Shown here one piece after another: positions 1 through 8,911 of a stretch of 64,000 nt of DNA. This DNA comes from an uncultured Alphaproteobacteria bacterium (GTDB lineage Bacteria; Pseudomonadota; Alphaproteobacteria; HIMB59; GCA-002718135), in NCBI GenBank assembly GCA_902582755.1, contig CACHSZ010000005.1, forward strand, positions 49,212 to 113,211, read 5' to 3'. The translations under genes and the position numbers were made by a program. The notes beneath the pieces were generated by a model. It worked only from the letters and a program-made list of their open reading frames with translations. It was not told the origin of the DNA and ran no database searches. Each line of letters starts with the position of its first letter. Position 1 is the stretch's first letter.

Positions 1-627
1 ATGGCCATCTTTAATTAAAGTATAGTAACTTCCAAATAAAAATAAGCTTCCATACCAGAATCTCACAAGATCGCTCATTAAAGTTTGTTCATATGAAAAA
101 ACAAATCTTAAAATGACAATTTGAAATTCTGCTATTACAACAAGAAATGCTAACCAGTAGAAATTGAGAGCTCTGAAGTAATATGCAAAAATTAATGATA
201 CAAATAATAGAGGGAAATGAACATATGGGGCTCGAAAAGAATTATTTGAAAATTTTATGTTCCAACTTTTTCCAATCATTTGTTCAAGGATACCCTCAAT
301 TATTAAAAAAGAAATTATGGCGTCAATTATTCCTATTATTAATACTGACCAAAAACCAAATCTAATTATAAAATCATTAACTCTTTCAAGGTTATTGGCA
401 AGAGTCAAATTATCAAGTTTTTGATTATAATAAATAAATATTAATGGAAAAATAATTGCTGATACATAAAGAAAAAATTGAAACGATGAATATATATTTG
501 CTGAATTATATATTGTAAACGCTCCAGGCCAATCACCTGCGAAAGTTAAATAGTTATTAACTATAAATGCAAATACTATTAGGATTAAACAAATTGAAAA
601 AAATTTAGAAATATTTGAGATATTCAT
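1..627 (-). CDS. dctQ: TRAP transporter small permease subunit (DctQ family), 3' end cut by window edge
   Basis: The minus-strand frame is open from an ATG at 627 to base 1 (209 codons, no stop), so the C-terminus lies outside the window. The translation is strongly hydrophobic, with about four membrane segments. Near the end it has the WYGSLFLFGSYYTLIKDGH stretch typical of DctQ-type membrane subunits. In TRAP systems this protein joins the large DctM permease to take up organic acids using an ion gradient. The binding-protein gene lies directly upstream at 668-1774. A terminator-like hairpin ends right at this ATG and leaves no visible Shine-Dalgarno. The large permease would be expected beyond the left edge. 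The family call is fairly sure; the substrate is unknown. Confidence 0.8.
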   Translation of the reverse strand, partial: MNISNISKFFSICLILIVFAFIVNNYLTFAGDWPGAFTIYNSANIYSSFQFFLYVSAIIFPLIFIYYNQKLDNLTLANNLERVNDFIIRFGFWSVLIIGIIDAIISFLIIEGILEQMIGKSWNIKFSNNSFRAPYVHFPLLFVSLIFAYYFRALNFYWLAFLVVIAEFQIVILRFVFSYEQTLMSDLVRFWYGSLFLFGSYYTLIKDGH

Positions 628-655
628 AAAAAAAAGTGGGGAGTAAACTCCCCAC
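628..655 (-). terminator. Intrinsic terminator between TRAP binding-protein and permease genes
   Basis: On the minus strand a 9-bp perfect stem (GTGGGGAGT/ACTCCCCAC, bases 636-655) is followed by eight T (635-628), and then immediately by the dctQ ATG at 627. This has the form of a rho-independent terminator. It would let the binding protein be made in excess over the permease, a common arrangement in transport operons. Confidence 0.85.
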
Positions 656-667
656 ATGATTTAAAAT

Positions 668-1774
668 TTAACCTTCAAGTACTCTATTTCTCTGAGTAAA
701 GAAAGCTGAGTCAGCTTTTTCTAGCCAACCACTTATTTCATTTCTTGATTTTCTAAAGCTTGCAAGAATTCTTCCAGTTAGTTCATTACCTTCAGCAAGT
801 TCTTCATACAGTTGTTCTGCTGCTTCACCCATTGCGTCGATAACATCTTCGTTGAATTCTCTTAGCTCTACACCATGATCATTAACAAGTCTCTGCAATG
901 CAGCTCCGTTATTTGCATTATATTCTGTCAACATTCTTTCATTTTGAACTGTTGAAGCATGCTCAATAATCATTTGATCTGTTTTGCTTAAACTTGTTAA
1001 CCAAGATTTATTACAACCTAGTGTTATTAATGTTCCTGGTTCATGACATCCAGGCCAGTAATAATACTTTGCGGCTTCATAGAATCTTGATCTCTCATCA
1101 TTCCATGGTCCTACCCATTCTGTTGCATCGATGGTTCCATTGATTAAGTTTTCATATATTTGTCCACCTGGCACACCTACAACAGATAAACCAAGTTTAG
1201 ACATCATCATTCCACCTAATCCAGGAATTCTCATTTTAAGACCTTTAAAATCATCTGGAGAATTAATTTCTTTATTAAACCATCCACCCATCTGAACACC
1301 AGAGTTTCCAGCCATAAAGTTTTTCAAACCAAATTCATCACCAAGTTCATCCCAAAGTTCTTGTCCGCCACCATGTCGTATCCATCCGTTGATTTCAGTT
1401 GCTATCATTCCAAAAGGAACTGCTGCAAAGAAACCCCAACCTGGATGTTGTCCAATCCAATAGTAGTCAGCACTATTATACATTTGGGCATTTCCAGATG
1501 TAACTTCTGTGAATACATCTAATGGTCCTACTCTTTCTCCACCAGCAAAGTGATTTACAACAATACGACCATCACTTAAGTCTGATATTCTTTGAGAAAC
1601 AGCTTCAGCTCCTGTACCTAATCCAGGATAGCCTCTACCCCAAGTAGCAACGCAGTTGACTTCTATTCTATCAGCTGCAATAGCTGGAGCTGGGAAAGAT
1701 GAAGCGGCTGTTGCAGCTGCTGCACCAATTCCTGCCTTTTTAAGGAAGTCACGTCTTTTAAAGTTTTTTTTCAT
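668..1774 (-). CDS. TRAP transporter substrate-binding protein, Tat-exported (DctP/TakP-like)
   Basis: This 368-residue protein begins with a twin-arginine signal (FKRRDFLKK followed by an alanine-rich segment ending PAPAIAA), so it is exported folded to the periplasm. The body has family features seen in 2-oxoacid binding TRAP proteins: KMRIPGLGG around residue 190, VGVPGGQIYENL, and TIDATEWVGPWND near residue 225. It would capture an organic acid and deliver it to the DctQ/DctM permease encoded downstream. The start is supported by a strong Shine-Dalgarno (GGGAGG) just upstream. A likely promoter lies at 1822-1848. The exact substrate (keto acid, lactate or other) cannot be read from the sequence. 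Confidence 0.9.
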   Translation of the reverse strand: MKKNFKRRDFLKKAGIGAAAATAASSFPAPAIAADRIEVNCVATWGRGYPGLGTGAEAVSQRISDLSDGRIVVNHFAGGERVGPLDVFTEVTSGNAQMYNSADYYWIGQHPGWGFFAAVPFGMIATEINGWIRHGGGQELWDELGDEFGLKNFMAGNSGVQMGGWFNKEINSPDDFKGLKMRIPGLGGMMMSKLGLSVVGVPGGQIYENLINGTIDATEWVGPWNDERSRFYEAAKYYYWPGCHEPGTLITLGCNKSWLTSLSKTDQMIIEHASTVQNERMLTEYNANNGAALQRLVNDHGVELREFNEDVIDAMGEAAEQLYEELAEGNELTGRILASFRKSRNEISGWLEKADSAFFTQRNRVLEG

Positions 1775-1821
1775 ATGTCCTCCCGAGATTATATGAATAA
1801 ATTAATTAATTTATTAATAGA

Positions 1822-1848
1822 ATTATACAAAAATAGAAAATCTATCAA
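1822..1848 (-). promoter_or_regulatory. Candidate sigma-70 promoter for the TRAP operon
   Basis: On the minus strand TTGATA (1848-1843) and TATAAT (1827-1822) are separated by 15 bases, slightly short of the ideal 17. It is the only consensus-like pair in the 104-base gap, about 50 bases before the binding-protein start. Confidence 0.45.
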
Positions 1849-1878
1849 TTTCAAATCATATAAATAATAAGAAAATTA

Positions 1879-3054
1879 TTAAAAACTAGAAATTCCTGTC
1901 TGATTTTTGCCTAAAATGAGTGAATGAATATCCTCCGCACCCTCGTAAGTTTTAACAGTTTCTAAATTAACCAAATGTCTCATGATATGATATTCTTCTA
2001 ATAGGCCATTTGCACCAAGCATGTCACGGGCATTTCTAATTATATCTAGAGATTTTTTACAGTTATTTTTTTTTAAAATACTAATTGCATTAATGATATC
2101 TTTTCCTTCATCTAGAGCTTTAGAACTTAAAAGACATGATGCTAGTCCTAGATTTATTTCTATTTGCATCTCAGATAATTTTTTTTGAATTAATTGATTT
2201 GATGCTAAAGTTTTTTTAAACATAATTCTATTTTCTACGTAGTCTTTTGCAATTAACCAACATTCGGATGCTGAACCTAATACACCCCAGCTAATTCCAA
2301 ATCTTGCTTTATTGAGACAACTAAAAACTGATTTCCATCCTTCGGTATTTTCCAAACACAAATTATTTGGAACAAAAACATTGTTTAAAATTATTTGACC
2401 AGTTGGACTAATTTTTAAGCTTGTCTTATTTTCTATTGTTGAAGTTTTTAATCCTTCAGTATTTTTTTCAATTATAAAACCTTTTATACTTTTATGATCT
2501 TTGTTTTCTTCAATAGCCCAAATAATAAATATGTCAGCAATTGGAGCATTCGTAATCCAGTTTTTAGATCCATTTATAATATATCCATCTTTGGTTTTTT
2601 TAAATGAAGTTTTCATTGAAGTAGGATCAGAGCCAGCTTCGCTTTCTGTCAAACCAAAGCAACCAATTTTTTCTCCTTTAATTAATGAAGGAAGGTATTT
2701 ATCTTTTTGTTCCTGAGATCCAAATTCATTAATTGGATGTATCACAAGAGAAGATTGAACAGATATTGAAGATCTATAGCTGCTATCAATTTTTTCAAAT
2801 TCATATGCTACAAGTCCATACGCTAAATTTGATGTACCGGACCCACCATGTGTATTAACTGTTTGTCCTAAAACTCCAAGTGATCCAAATTTTGGATAGA
2901 GGGTTTGATCAAATTCATTTTTTCTGTTTCTTTCAACTACTGTAGGTTTAAGTTCATTATTACAAAAATCTCTTACATTTTTCTGAATATTACTCTCTTC
3001 TTCATTTAAATGACTTTGAATATAAAATGGATCAAACCAATTATTTTCTTTCAT
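1879..3054 (-). CDS. gcdH: Glutaryl-CoA dehydrogenase (acyl-CoA dehydrogenase family)
   Basis: This 391-residue flavoprotein of the acyl-CoA dehydrogenase superfamily would oxidise and decarboxylate glutaryl-CoA to crotonyl-CoA in lysine and aromatic amino acid breakdown, passing electrons to ETF. The FAD/substrate motif GCFGLTESEAGSDP lies near residue 135. The C-terminal KTYEGAEDIHSLILG block carries the catalytic glutamate in the position typical of glutaryl-CoA dehydrogenase. The N-terminal THGGSGTSNLAYGL region also matches that subgroup. The length is normal. It is transcribed toward the TRAP genes and is divergent from rpiB with 51 bases between starts. Other short-chain acyl-CoA dehydrogenases are the main alternative. 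Confidence 0.85.
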   Translation of the reverse strand: MKENNWFDPFYIQSHLNEEESNIQKNVRDFCNNELKPTVVERNRKNEFDQTLYPKFGSLGVLGQTVNTHGGSGTSNLAYGLVAYEFEKIDSSYRSSISVQSSLVIHPINEFGSQEQKDKYLPSLIKGEKIGCFGLTESEAGSDPTSMKTSFKKTKDGYIINGSKNWITNAPIADIFIIWAIEENKDHKSIKGFIIEKNTEGLKTSTIENKTSLKISPTGQIILNNVFVPNNLCLENTEGWKSVFSCLNKARFGISWGVLGSASECWLIAKDYVENRIMFKKTLASNQLIQKKLSEMQIEINLGLASCLLSSKALDEGKDIINAISILKKNNCKKSLDIIRNARDMLGANGLLEEYHIMRHLVNLETVKTYEGAEDIHSLILGKNQTGISSF

Positions 3055-3105
3055 ACAATATTAGGCAATATCATCATTTTGATGTAAATAACCACAAAAA
3101 TTATT

Positions 3106-3525
3106 ATGCAAAATAAGAATATATACATTGCCTCAGACCATGCTGGATTTGACCTCAAAACTAAATTGTTAAAGAATTTTCCAAAAATTAATGATTTAGG
3201 AACAAAGACAGATGAGAGTGTTGATTATCCTGATTTTGCACACAAATTAACTAAAGAGGTTCTTAAGAATAAGAAAAACGTTGGTATTCTAATCTGTGGA
3301 ACTGGTGTTGGTATGAGTATTGCAGCTAATAGAAAAAAAGGAATTAGGGCTGGTCTTGCTAATAATTCAAAAATAGCAAGATTGATAAGAAAGCACAATG
3401 ATGCTAATGTACTTGTTTTACCAGGTAGATTTATAAATACTAGCGAGGCAAAAAAAAGTGTTCAGGCTTTTCTTTCTACAAAGTTTGAGTCAGGACGACA
3501 TAAAAGAAGGATTAAAAAATTATGA
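3106..3525 (+). CDS. rpiB: Ribose-5-phosphate isomerase B
   Basis: This 139-residue protein starts with the SDHAGFDLK motif and carries [17 protein letters not shown], with the catalytic cysteine around residue 67, as in RpiB/LacAB isomerases. It interconverts ribulose-5-phosphate and ribose-5-phosphate in the cytoplasm. Its 3' end overlaps the glyA start by four bases (ATGA), indicating translational coupling. The rpiB-glyA-nrdR-ribD order is a known alphaproteobacterial arrangement. Confidence 0.93.
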   Translation: MQNKNIYIASDHAGFDLKTKLLKNFPKINDLGTKTDESVDYPDFAHKLTKEVLKNKKNVGILICGTGVGMSIAANRKKGIRAGLANNSKIARLIRKHNDANVLVLPGRFINTSEAKKSVQAFLSTKFESGRHKRRIKKL

Positions 3526-4811
3526 TTTCAGATTTGTTTACTAAAGGAATTAAAGAAGCAGACCCAGAGGTTTATGGAACACTAAGCCGTGAATTAGAAA
3601 GACAACAAAACCAAATAGAGTTGATAGCATCTGAAAATATTGCTTCAAGATCAATTTTAAATGCTCAAGGTTCTGTTATGACCAATAAATATGCAGAAGG
3701 GTATCCTGGTAAACGATATTATGGAGGATGTGAATTCGTAGATCAAGCTGAAGAGATTGCTTTAGAAAGAGTTAAAAAACTTTTTAATTGTAAATTTGCA
3801 AATCTACAACCGCATAGTGGAGCACAGGCAAACCAAGCAGTTTTTCTAGCTTTACTTCAACCACATGATACTATTTTAGGTATGTCTCTTGCATCAGGTG
3901 GTCACCTAACTCATGGAGCAAAACCTAATCTATCTGGTAAATGGTTTAATGCTGTTCAATACGGTGTAAAAAAAGATGGTAATGATAAAGATTTAATTGA
4001 TTATGATGAAGTTGAAGCTTTAGCTTTAGAGCATAAACCAAAAATGATAATAGCGGGAGCTTCCGCTTATCCTAGAACAATAGATTGGAAAAAATTTAGG
4101 GAAATAGCTGATAAAGTAGGCGCATATTTTTTAGTTGATATGGCTCACTACTCCGGTTTGGTGGCTGGTAAACAATATCCAAATCCGATTGAGCATGCCC
4201 ATGTAGTAACTTCAACAACTCACAAAACTTTAAGAGGTGCAAGAAGTGCAATGATTTTAACTAATCATGAAGATTTATATAAAAAAATTAATTCTGCTGT
4301 TTTCCCCGGATTACAAGGTGGTCCACTAATGCATGTAATTGCGGCTAGAGCTGTTTGCTTTGGTGAAGCACTTAAACCTGAATTCGAAGAATATATTAAA
4401 AATGTAATTGCTAGTGCTAAAGTTATGGCAAAAACTTTAGTTGATAGAGGATTTAGAATTGTTACAGGAGGCACAGATTCACATATAGTTTGGTTAGACT
4501 TGACACCAAAAGGTTTAACTGGCGATAAAGCTGAAAAAATTTTAGAAGAAGTTGGATTGGCATGTAATAAAAATGCAATTCCTTATGACCCTAATCCACC
4601 AAAAATAACTAGTGGACTTAGATTTGGAACTGCCGCTGCTACGACCAGAGGTTTTAATCAGAAAGACTTTGAACAGGTTGGAAATATGATTGCTGATATT
4701 TTGGATAGTCTTTTACTTGAAGAAAATGAAAGAAGTAAAGTTTTTAATAAAACAAGAAAAGATGTAATTGAACTTTGCAAAAAATATCCAATTTATAGTG
4801 AGGCATTTTAA
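3522..4811 (+). CDS. glyA: Serine hydroxymethyltransferase
   Basis: This 429-residue, full-length PLP enzyme converts serine and tetrahydrofolate to glycine and 5,10-methylene-tetrahydrofolate. Visible signatures are [11 protein letters not shown] near the N-terminus, [15 protein letters not shown] near residue 60, and [14 protein letters not shown] around residue 236, which contains the PLP-binding lysine. It overlaps rpiB by four bases and abuts nrdR directly (TAA then ATG), so it is co-transcribed. No glycine riboswitch is visible; the start lies inside rpiB. Confidence 0.97.
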   Translation: MISDLFTKGIKEADPEVYGTLSRELERQQNQIELIASENIASRSILNAQGSVMTNKYAEGYPGKRYYGGCEFVDQAEEIALERVKKLFNCKFANLQPHSGAQANQAVFLALLQPHDTILGMSLASGGHLTHGAKPNLSGKWFNAVQYGVKKDGNDKDLIDYDEVEALALEHKPKMIIAGASAYPRTIDWKKFREIADKVGAYFLVDMAHYSGLVAGKQYPNPIEHAHVVTSTTHKTLRGARSAMILTNHEDLYKKINSAVFPGLQGGPLMHVIAARAVCFGEALKPEFEEYIKNVIASAKVMAKTLVDRGFRIVTGGTDSHIVWLDLTPKGLTGDKAEKILEEVGLACNKNAIPYDPNPPKITSGLRFGTAAATTRGFNQKDFEQVGNMIADILDSLLLEENERSKVFNKTRKDVIELCKKYPIYSEAF

Positions 4812-5264
4812 ATGAGATGCCCCTTCTGTAGTAATGAAGATACACAAGTAAAAGACTCAAGACCTACAGAAGATAATACAGCTATAAGAAGAAGAAGAGT
4901 TTGCGATGCATGTGGCTCTAGATTTACAACTTTTGAAAGAATTCAGCTAAGAGATTTGGTCGTAATGAAAAGTAACGGACAAAAAGAAAATTTTGATAGA
5001 GATAAAATGTATAGATCTCTTTCTTTAGCTTTAAGAAAAAGAAATGTTGATAATGAAAAAATTGAAAAAATTGTTAATGCTATTGTAAGAAAATTAGAGA
5101 ATTCAGGTGAAACTGATATAAAATCAAATATTATCGGTCAGTACATCATGGAAGCTTTAATGCATTTAGATCAGGTAGCTTATGTCAGATTTGCATCTGT
5201 TTACAAAAATTTTAGAGAAGCAAAAGATTTTGAAGATTTCTTAGGTAATTTAGAAGATAAATAA
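4812..5264 (+). CDS. nrdR: Transcriptional repressor NrdR
   Basis: This 150-residue regulator has an N-terminal zinc ribbon with two CxxC pairs (CPFC at residues 3-6, CDAC around 31-34) followed by an ATP-cone domain ([16 protein letters not shown] onward). NrdR senses dATP/ATP and represses ribonucleotide reductase genes. It starts right after the glyA stop. Length and motifs are standard. Confidence 0.96.
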   Translation: MRCPFCSNEDTQVKDSRPTEDNTAIRRRRVCDACGSRFTTFERIQLRDLVVMKSNGQKENFDRDKMYRSLSLALRKRNVDNEKIEKIVNAIVRKLENSGETDIKSNIIGQYIMEALMHLDQVAYVRFASVYKNFREAKDFEDFLGNLEDK

Positions 5265-5270
5265 TTTTTA

Positions 5271-6353
5271 GTGTCTCAACAAAATGTAAAGATGATTAAT
5301 TTAGCACATGATATTGCTAAAAAAAAATTTGGAAGAACTTTCCCCAATCCCACAGTGGGCTGTATAATTGCAAAAAATTCAAAAATAATTTCTAAAGCTG
5401 TAACGAATCAATCTGGAAGGCCTCACGCTGAAGAAATAGCTCTAGCTAAAGCTGGCCATAAAGCTAAAGGAGCTTCAATGTATGTTACTTTAGAACCATG
5501 TTTTCATAGTTCAAAAGATGGATCATGCACCGATCAAATATTAAGATCAGGAATTAAAGAAATATTTATATCTGCGGCTGATCCAGATGTTAGAACTAAT
5601 TACAAAAGTATTAAAAAATTAAAAAAAAATAATGTAATTGTAAATGTAGGTTTAGAAAAGAATAGAACATACAATTTAAATAAATTTTTTTTTAAAAGTG
5701 TTTTAAAGAAAAAACCATTTACAAAAGTCAAAATTGCAACTTCCACAGATGAAAAAATTGCATGGCACGATTATAAAAGTAAATGGATATCTAACAAATC
5801 AAGTAGAGAATATGCTCATAAGTTAAGATCAATGAGTCAAGCTATTTTAACAACTTCAAAAACTGTTATAAAAGATGATCCAAGATTAACTATAAGATTA
5901 AAAAAAAATTTAGTGCGACATATTCCAATTATAATAATTGATAATAATCTAAAAATACCAATGAAATCAAAAATATTAAAAGATATATCTAAAAAAAGAA
6001 TTATTATTTTTACTTCTAAAAAAAATAAAAAATCTGAAAATTTAATTAAATTAGGATGTGAAATTATTTTTTGTAAATTAAATAAAAACAAAAAACTAAA
6101 TTTAAAAAATGTTTTTAGTAAAATATACTCATTAAAAATATCTGATTTATTAGTTGAAGCAGGTGGTATTTTTTTTACAGAATTGTTAAATAATAAGTTA
6201 GTAGATGAAATTCATTTATTTAAATCTAAAATTATTATAGGAAAACATGGTAAACCAGCGATTGTTGGAAAAAAACTTAGTCAACTAAATTTATCATTAA
6301 ATGAAAGAAAAAAATTCAAAGACGACATATATAAAAATTATCAGGTGAATTAA
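5271..6353 (+). CDS. ribD: Bifunctional pyrimidine deaminase/reductase RibD
   Basis: This 360-residue protein has an N-terminal cytidine-deaminase-like domain with zinc ligands in HAEE (about residue 50) and PCFHSSKDGSC (about residue 75), and a C-terminal reductase domain (from about 150). It performs the second and third steps of riboflavin synthesis, deaminating and then reducing the pyrimidine intermediate. The only sensible start is GTG at 5271, six bases after the nrdR stop. The stop overlaps the ribE ATG by one base. The reductase domain is lysine-rich, which fits the AT-biased genome. Confidence 0.94.
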   Translation: MSQQNVKMINLAHDIAKKKFGRTFPNPTVGCIIAKNSKIISKAVTNQSGRPHAEEIALAKAGHKAKGASMYVTLEPCFHSSKDGSCTDQILRSGIKEIFISAADPDVRTNYKSIKKLKKNNVIVNVGLEKNRTYNLNKFFFKSVLKKKPFTKVKIATSTDEKIAWHDYKSKWISNKSSREYAHKLRSMSQAILTTSKTVIKDDPRLTIRLKKNLVRHIPIIIIDNNLKIPMKSKILKDISKKRIIIFTSKKNKKSENLIKLGCEIIFCKLNKNKKLNLKNVFSKIYSLKISDLLVEAGGIFFTELLNNKLVDEIHLFKSKIIIGKHGKPAIVGKKLSQLNLSLNERKKFKDDIYKNYQVN

Positions 6354-6943
6354 TGTTTACAGGTATTATTCAAGATATAGGAACAATAAAAAACAAAGAT
6401 GAGGGACTTTACCAAATATCTACAAATCTAGATTTGAGTAAATGTAAGGAAGGTTCTTCAATTTCTTGTAACGGAGTTTGTCTTACAGCAAAAAATATAA
6501 CTCAATCAAACAACAATTCATTTAGTTTTGATGTGAACATAGGAGAAGAAACCTTGAAAAGAACAAATTTAGCTAATTCTATTTTAAAAAATGAGAATAT
6601 TAATCTAGAAAAATCTCTTCAGATAGGTGATGAAATAAGTGGTCACTTTGTTTATGGTCACGTCGATACCACAACTATCGTCAGTGAAATTTTAGAACTT
6701 GAAAATAGCTGGGAATATCATTTTGAAAAAAAATTTAATAAAAATAATAGATTTATTGTGGAAAAGGGATCAATTTCAATCAATGGTATTTCTTTAACAG
6801 TAGCAAAAGTAGAAGATGACACATTTATGATTTCTGTAATAGATCATACATTTAATCATACTAATTTAAAATTTTTAAATAAAAGTGATCAAGTAAATAT
6901 TGAATTTGATTATCTTGCACGTTTTATTTTTAACAATGAATAA
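6353..6943 (+). CDS. ribE: Riboflavin synthase alpha chain
   Basis: This 196-residue protein has two tandem lumazine-binding repeats. It begins MFTGIIQDIG, carries SISCNGVCLTA in repeat 1 and SISINGISLTVA in repeat 2, and has the inter-repeat ISGHFVYGHVDTT motif. It dismutates two lumazines to riboflavin. The start overlaps the ribD stop (TAATG) and its end overlaps ribB by eight bases. Confidence 0.96.
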   Translation: MFTGIIQDIGTIKNKDEGLYQISTNLDLSKCKEGSSISCNGVCLTAKNITQSNNNSFSFDVNIGEETLKRTNLANSILKNENINLEKSLQIGDEISGHFVYGHVDTTTIVSEILELENSWEYHFEKKFNKNNRFIVEKGSISINGISLTVAKVEDDTFMISVIDHTFNHTNLKFLNKSDQVNIEFDYLARFIFNNE

Positions 6944-8039
6944 AGATAAAATCAAAGACAATCTATCTTCTATTGAAGAAATTATAGAAGATGCAAGGAA
7001 TGGTAAAATGTATATTCTTGTTGATGATCCTGACAGAGAAAATGAAGGCGATCTCATTATTCCTGCTCAATACGCTAACCCTCAGTCAATTAATTTTATG
7101 GCAAAACATGGAAGAGGTTTAATCTGTCTGGCTTTAACTAAGGAAAGAATAGAGGGATTGGAACTTCCCTTAATGAACCCAAGTAATATAAAAAATGATT
7201 TAACTGCTTTTACCGTTTCTATCGAGGCAAAAGAAGGTGTAACAACTGGGATTTCTGCAGCTGATAGAGCTCATACAATATCAGTTGCTGTAAATAATAA
7301 TAAAAACAAAAACGATCTTGTTTATCCTGGACATGTTTTTCCTCTTATGGCTTGGGATGGGGGAGTATTGGTACGTGCGGGCCATACAGAAGCAGCAGTT
7401 GATATTTCAAAACTAGCAGATTTAAATCCCTCTGGAGTTATTTGTGAAATAATGAGCGAAGATGGATCTATGGCTAGGTTGCCAGAAATTATCAACTTTG
7501 CAAAATTACATAATTTGAAAGTTGGAACTGTTAGCGATTTAATTAAATTTAAGCTTAAAAAAACTAAAATTGTTAAACAAATTTCCGAAAGACCATTCGA
7601 AAGTGAGATGGGGTCGGAATTTACTTTAAAAGTCTTTCAAAATACTATTTCTGGGGAAAAGCATTACGCTCTAGTAAAAAATATTAATGATGTAAACCAA
7701 CCTGTGTTTGTTAGAATGCACAGATTGAATGTTACTAAGGATATATTTGAAGAAAAAAATATTTTTGGAAGTGAAATTAAGTCTGCTTTTCAACTCATTG
7801 AAAAGAATGGATCTGGTGCTATAGTTTTAATAAATAGTGATATGTCACCAAATATACTTAAAACTTTCAATAAAAGAAAAAGATCAAAAAATAAATTAGA
7901 ACTAAGAGAATATGGTGTAGGAGCTCAGATTTTATCATTACTTCAAATAAATAAAATTATATTATTAACAAACAGTAAGAAAAGAATTATTGCCTTGGAT
8001 GGATTTAATATTGAAATAGTCGATCAGAAAAAAATATGA
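6936..8039 (+). CDS. ribB: 3,4-dihydroxy-2-butanone-4-phosphate synthase with a degenerate GTP cyclohydrolase II-like domain
   Basis: I chose the ATG at 6936 (367 residues) because it overlaps the ribE end and starts just before the DHBP synthase domain; an in-frame start at 6900 would only add a poor hydrophobic leader. The N-terminal ~200 residues hold the DHBP synthase signatures DDPDRENEGDLI and GHTEAAVDI, making the four-carbon precursor of riboflavin. The remaining ~165 residues align in outline with GTP cyclohydrolase II. They lack the three zinc cysteines (the SECLTGD and RCDCG motifs) and the catalytic RQEGRGIGL stretch; the equivalent place reads RMHRLNVTKD. Such RibBX-like proteins are known in alphaproteobacteria, so a separate RibA must exist elsewhere. 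Confidence 0.92.
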   Translation: MNKDKIKDNLSSIEEIIEDARNGKMYILVDDPDRENEGDLIIPAQYANPQSINFMAKHGRGLICLALTKERIEGLELPLMNPSNIKNDLTAFTVSIEAKEGVTTGISAADRAHTISVAVNNNKNKNDLVYPGHVFPLMAWDGGVLVRAGHTEAAVDISKLADLNPSGVICEIMSEDGSMARLPEIINFAKLHNLKVGTVSDLIKFKLKKTKIVKQISERPFESEMGSEFTLKVFQNTISGEKHYALVKNINDVNQPVFVRMHRLNVTKDIFEEKNIFGSEIKSAFQLIEKNGSGAIVLINSDMSPNILKTFNKRKRSKNKLELREYGVGAQILSLLQINKIILLTNSKKRIIALDGFNIEIVDQKKI

Positions 8040-8437
8040 ATAATAAAATTCTTATAGTGTCAGCAAATTATTATAAAGAAATATCAAAAAATCTTGAGTT
8101 GGGCGCAATCAATACCCTTAAAGAAAATAATTATGAATATGAAGTCATTAATGCACCGGGTTGTTTTGAAATTCCCTATTTAATTAAAAAAAATATTAAT
8201 AATTTTAGAGGATTTATTTCTTTAGGATGTATTATTAAGGGTGACACATATCATTTTGAAGTTATTGCTAATGAAACTTCTAGAAAAATTATGGATCTAA
8301 CTGTTGAGTTTAATGTTCCAATTGGATTTGGTATTTTAACATGTTATGATTTAGAACAAGCAATCATAAGAAGCGATATTAATCAAAAAAATAAAGGTCA
8401 AGAAGCTGCATTAGCTTGCATAGAGTTATTGAAATAA
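8036..8437 (+). CDS. ribH: 6,7-dimethyl-8-ribityllumazine synthase
   Basis: This 133-residue protein condenses the RibB product with the pyrimidine intermediate to lumazine. Recognisable stretches are INAPGCFEIPYLIKK, GCIIKGDTYHFEVIANET with the catalytic histidine, and VPIGFGILTC. It overlaps ribB by four bases (ATGA) and is followed by nusB after three bases, the canonical ribH-nusB pairing. It is slightly shorter than many homologues, with a trimmed N-terminus. Confidence 0.95.
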   Translation: MNNKILIVSANYYKEISKNLELGAINTLKENNYEYEVINAPGCFEIPYLIKKNINNFRGFISLGCIIKGDTYHFEVIANETSRKIMDLTVEFNVPIGFGILTCYDLEQAIIRSDINQKNKGQEAALACIELLK

Positions 8438-8440
8438 AAA

Positions 8441-8911
8441 ATGCAAAACTATATCAAGTCCCAGACAAGACTTGCATTTGTTCAATATATTTTTCAGAAT
8501 GAATTCTTAAATACAGATTCTTCAGAAAGTATTGAAGATTTTCAAAAGCATTTTTATGATATCGATATTGCAATAATTGATGAGAAGAAAGAATTTAAAC
8601 TGAAATTTAATAAAAATTATTTAAATAGACTATTCTCTAGTCTTAAAAACAATATTGATAAAAAAAATATTGTTCAGGATTTAAATAGTTTTATTGATAT
8701 TAATCGAAAATTTGAAAAATGGGATAATATTTTAAAATCAATAATATTTGCAATAATTGCAGAATTATTAATTACTAAAAAAAATAAATTTAAAATTGTT
8801 TTTAATGATTACCTTAATATTAGTAAAAGTCTTGTTTCTCAAAAAGAAACTAAATTAATTAATGCTATAATTCAAAAATATATTGATAAAAATGAAATTT
8901 ATAAAAAATAA
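8441..8911 (+). CDS. nusB: Transcription antitermination factor NusB
   Basis: This 156-residue, mostly helical, lysine-rich protein is identified by its N-terminal SQTRLAFVQYIFQNEF pattern and its position between ribH and thiL, where NusB is almost always found. NusB binds boxA RNA with NusE (S10) during rRNA antitermination. The C-terminal half is divergent: LITKKNKFKIVFNDYLNISKSL replaces the usual TPVKVVINEYVELAK-like block but keeps its pattern. It overlaps thiL by about 20 bases. Confidence 0.85.
   Translation: MQNYIKSQTRLAFVQYIFQNEFLNTDSSESIEDFQKHFYDIDIAIIDEKKEFKLKFNKNYLNRLFSSLKNNIDKKNIVQDLNSFIDINRKFEKWDNILKSIIFAIIAELLITKKNKFKIVFNDYLNISKSLVSQKETKLINAIIQKYIDKNEIYKK

Noticed and set aside
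183..365. A 60-codon plus-strand frame near the left edge
   Set aside because: It lies antisense within the TRAP small permease gene, which has clear family features; the plus frame has no recognisable motif.
6900..6935. An upstream start for ribB at 6900
   Set aside because: It would add 12 hydrophobic residues not typical of the family and overlap ribE more deeply; ATG 6936 gives the usual tight overlap.
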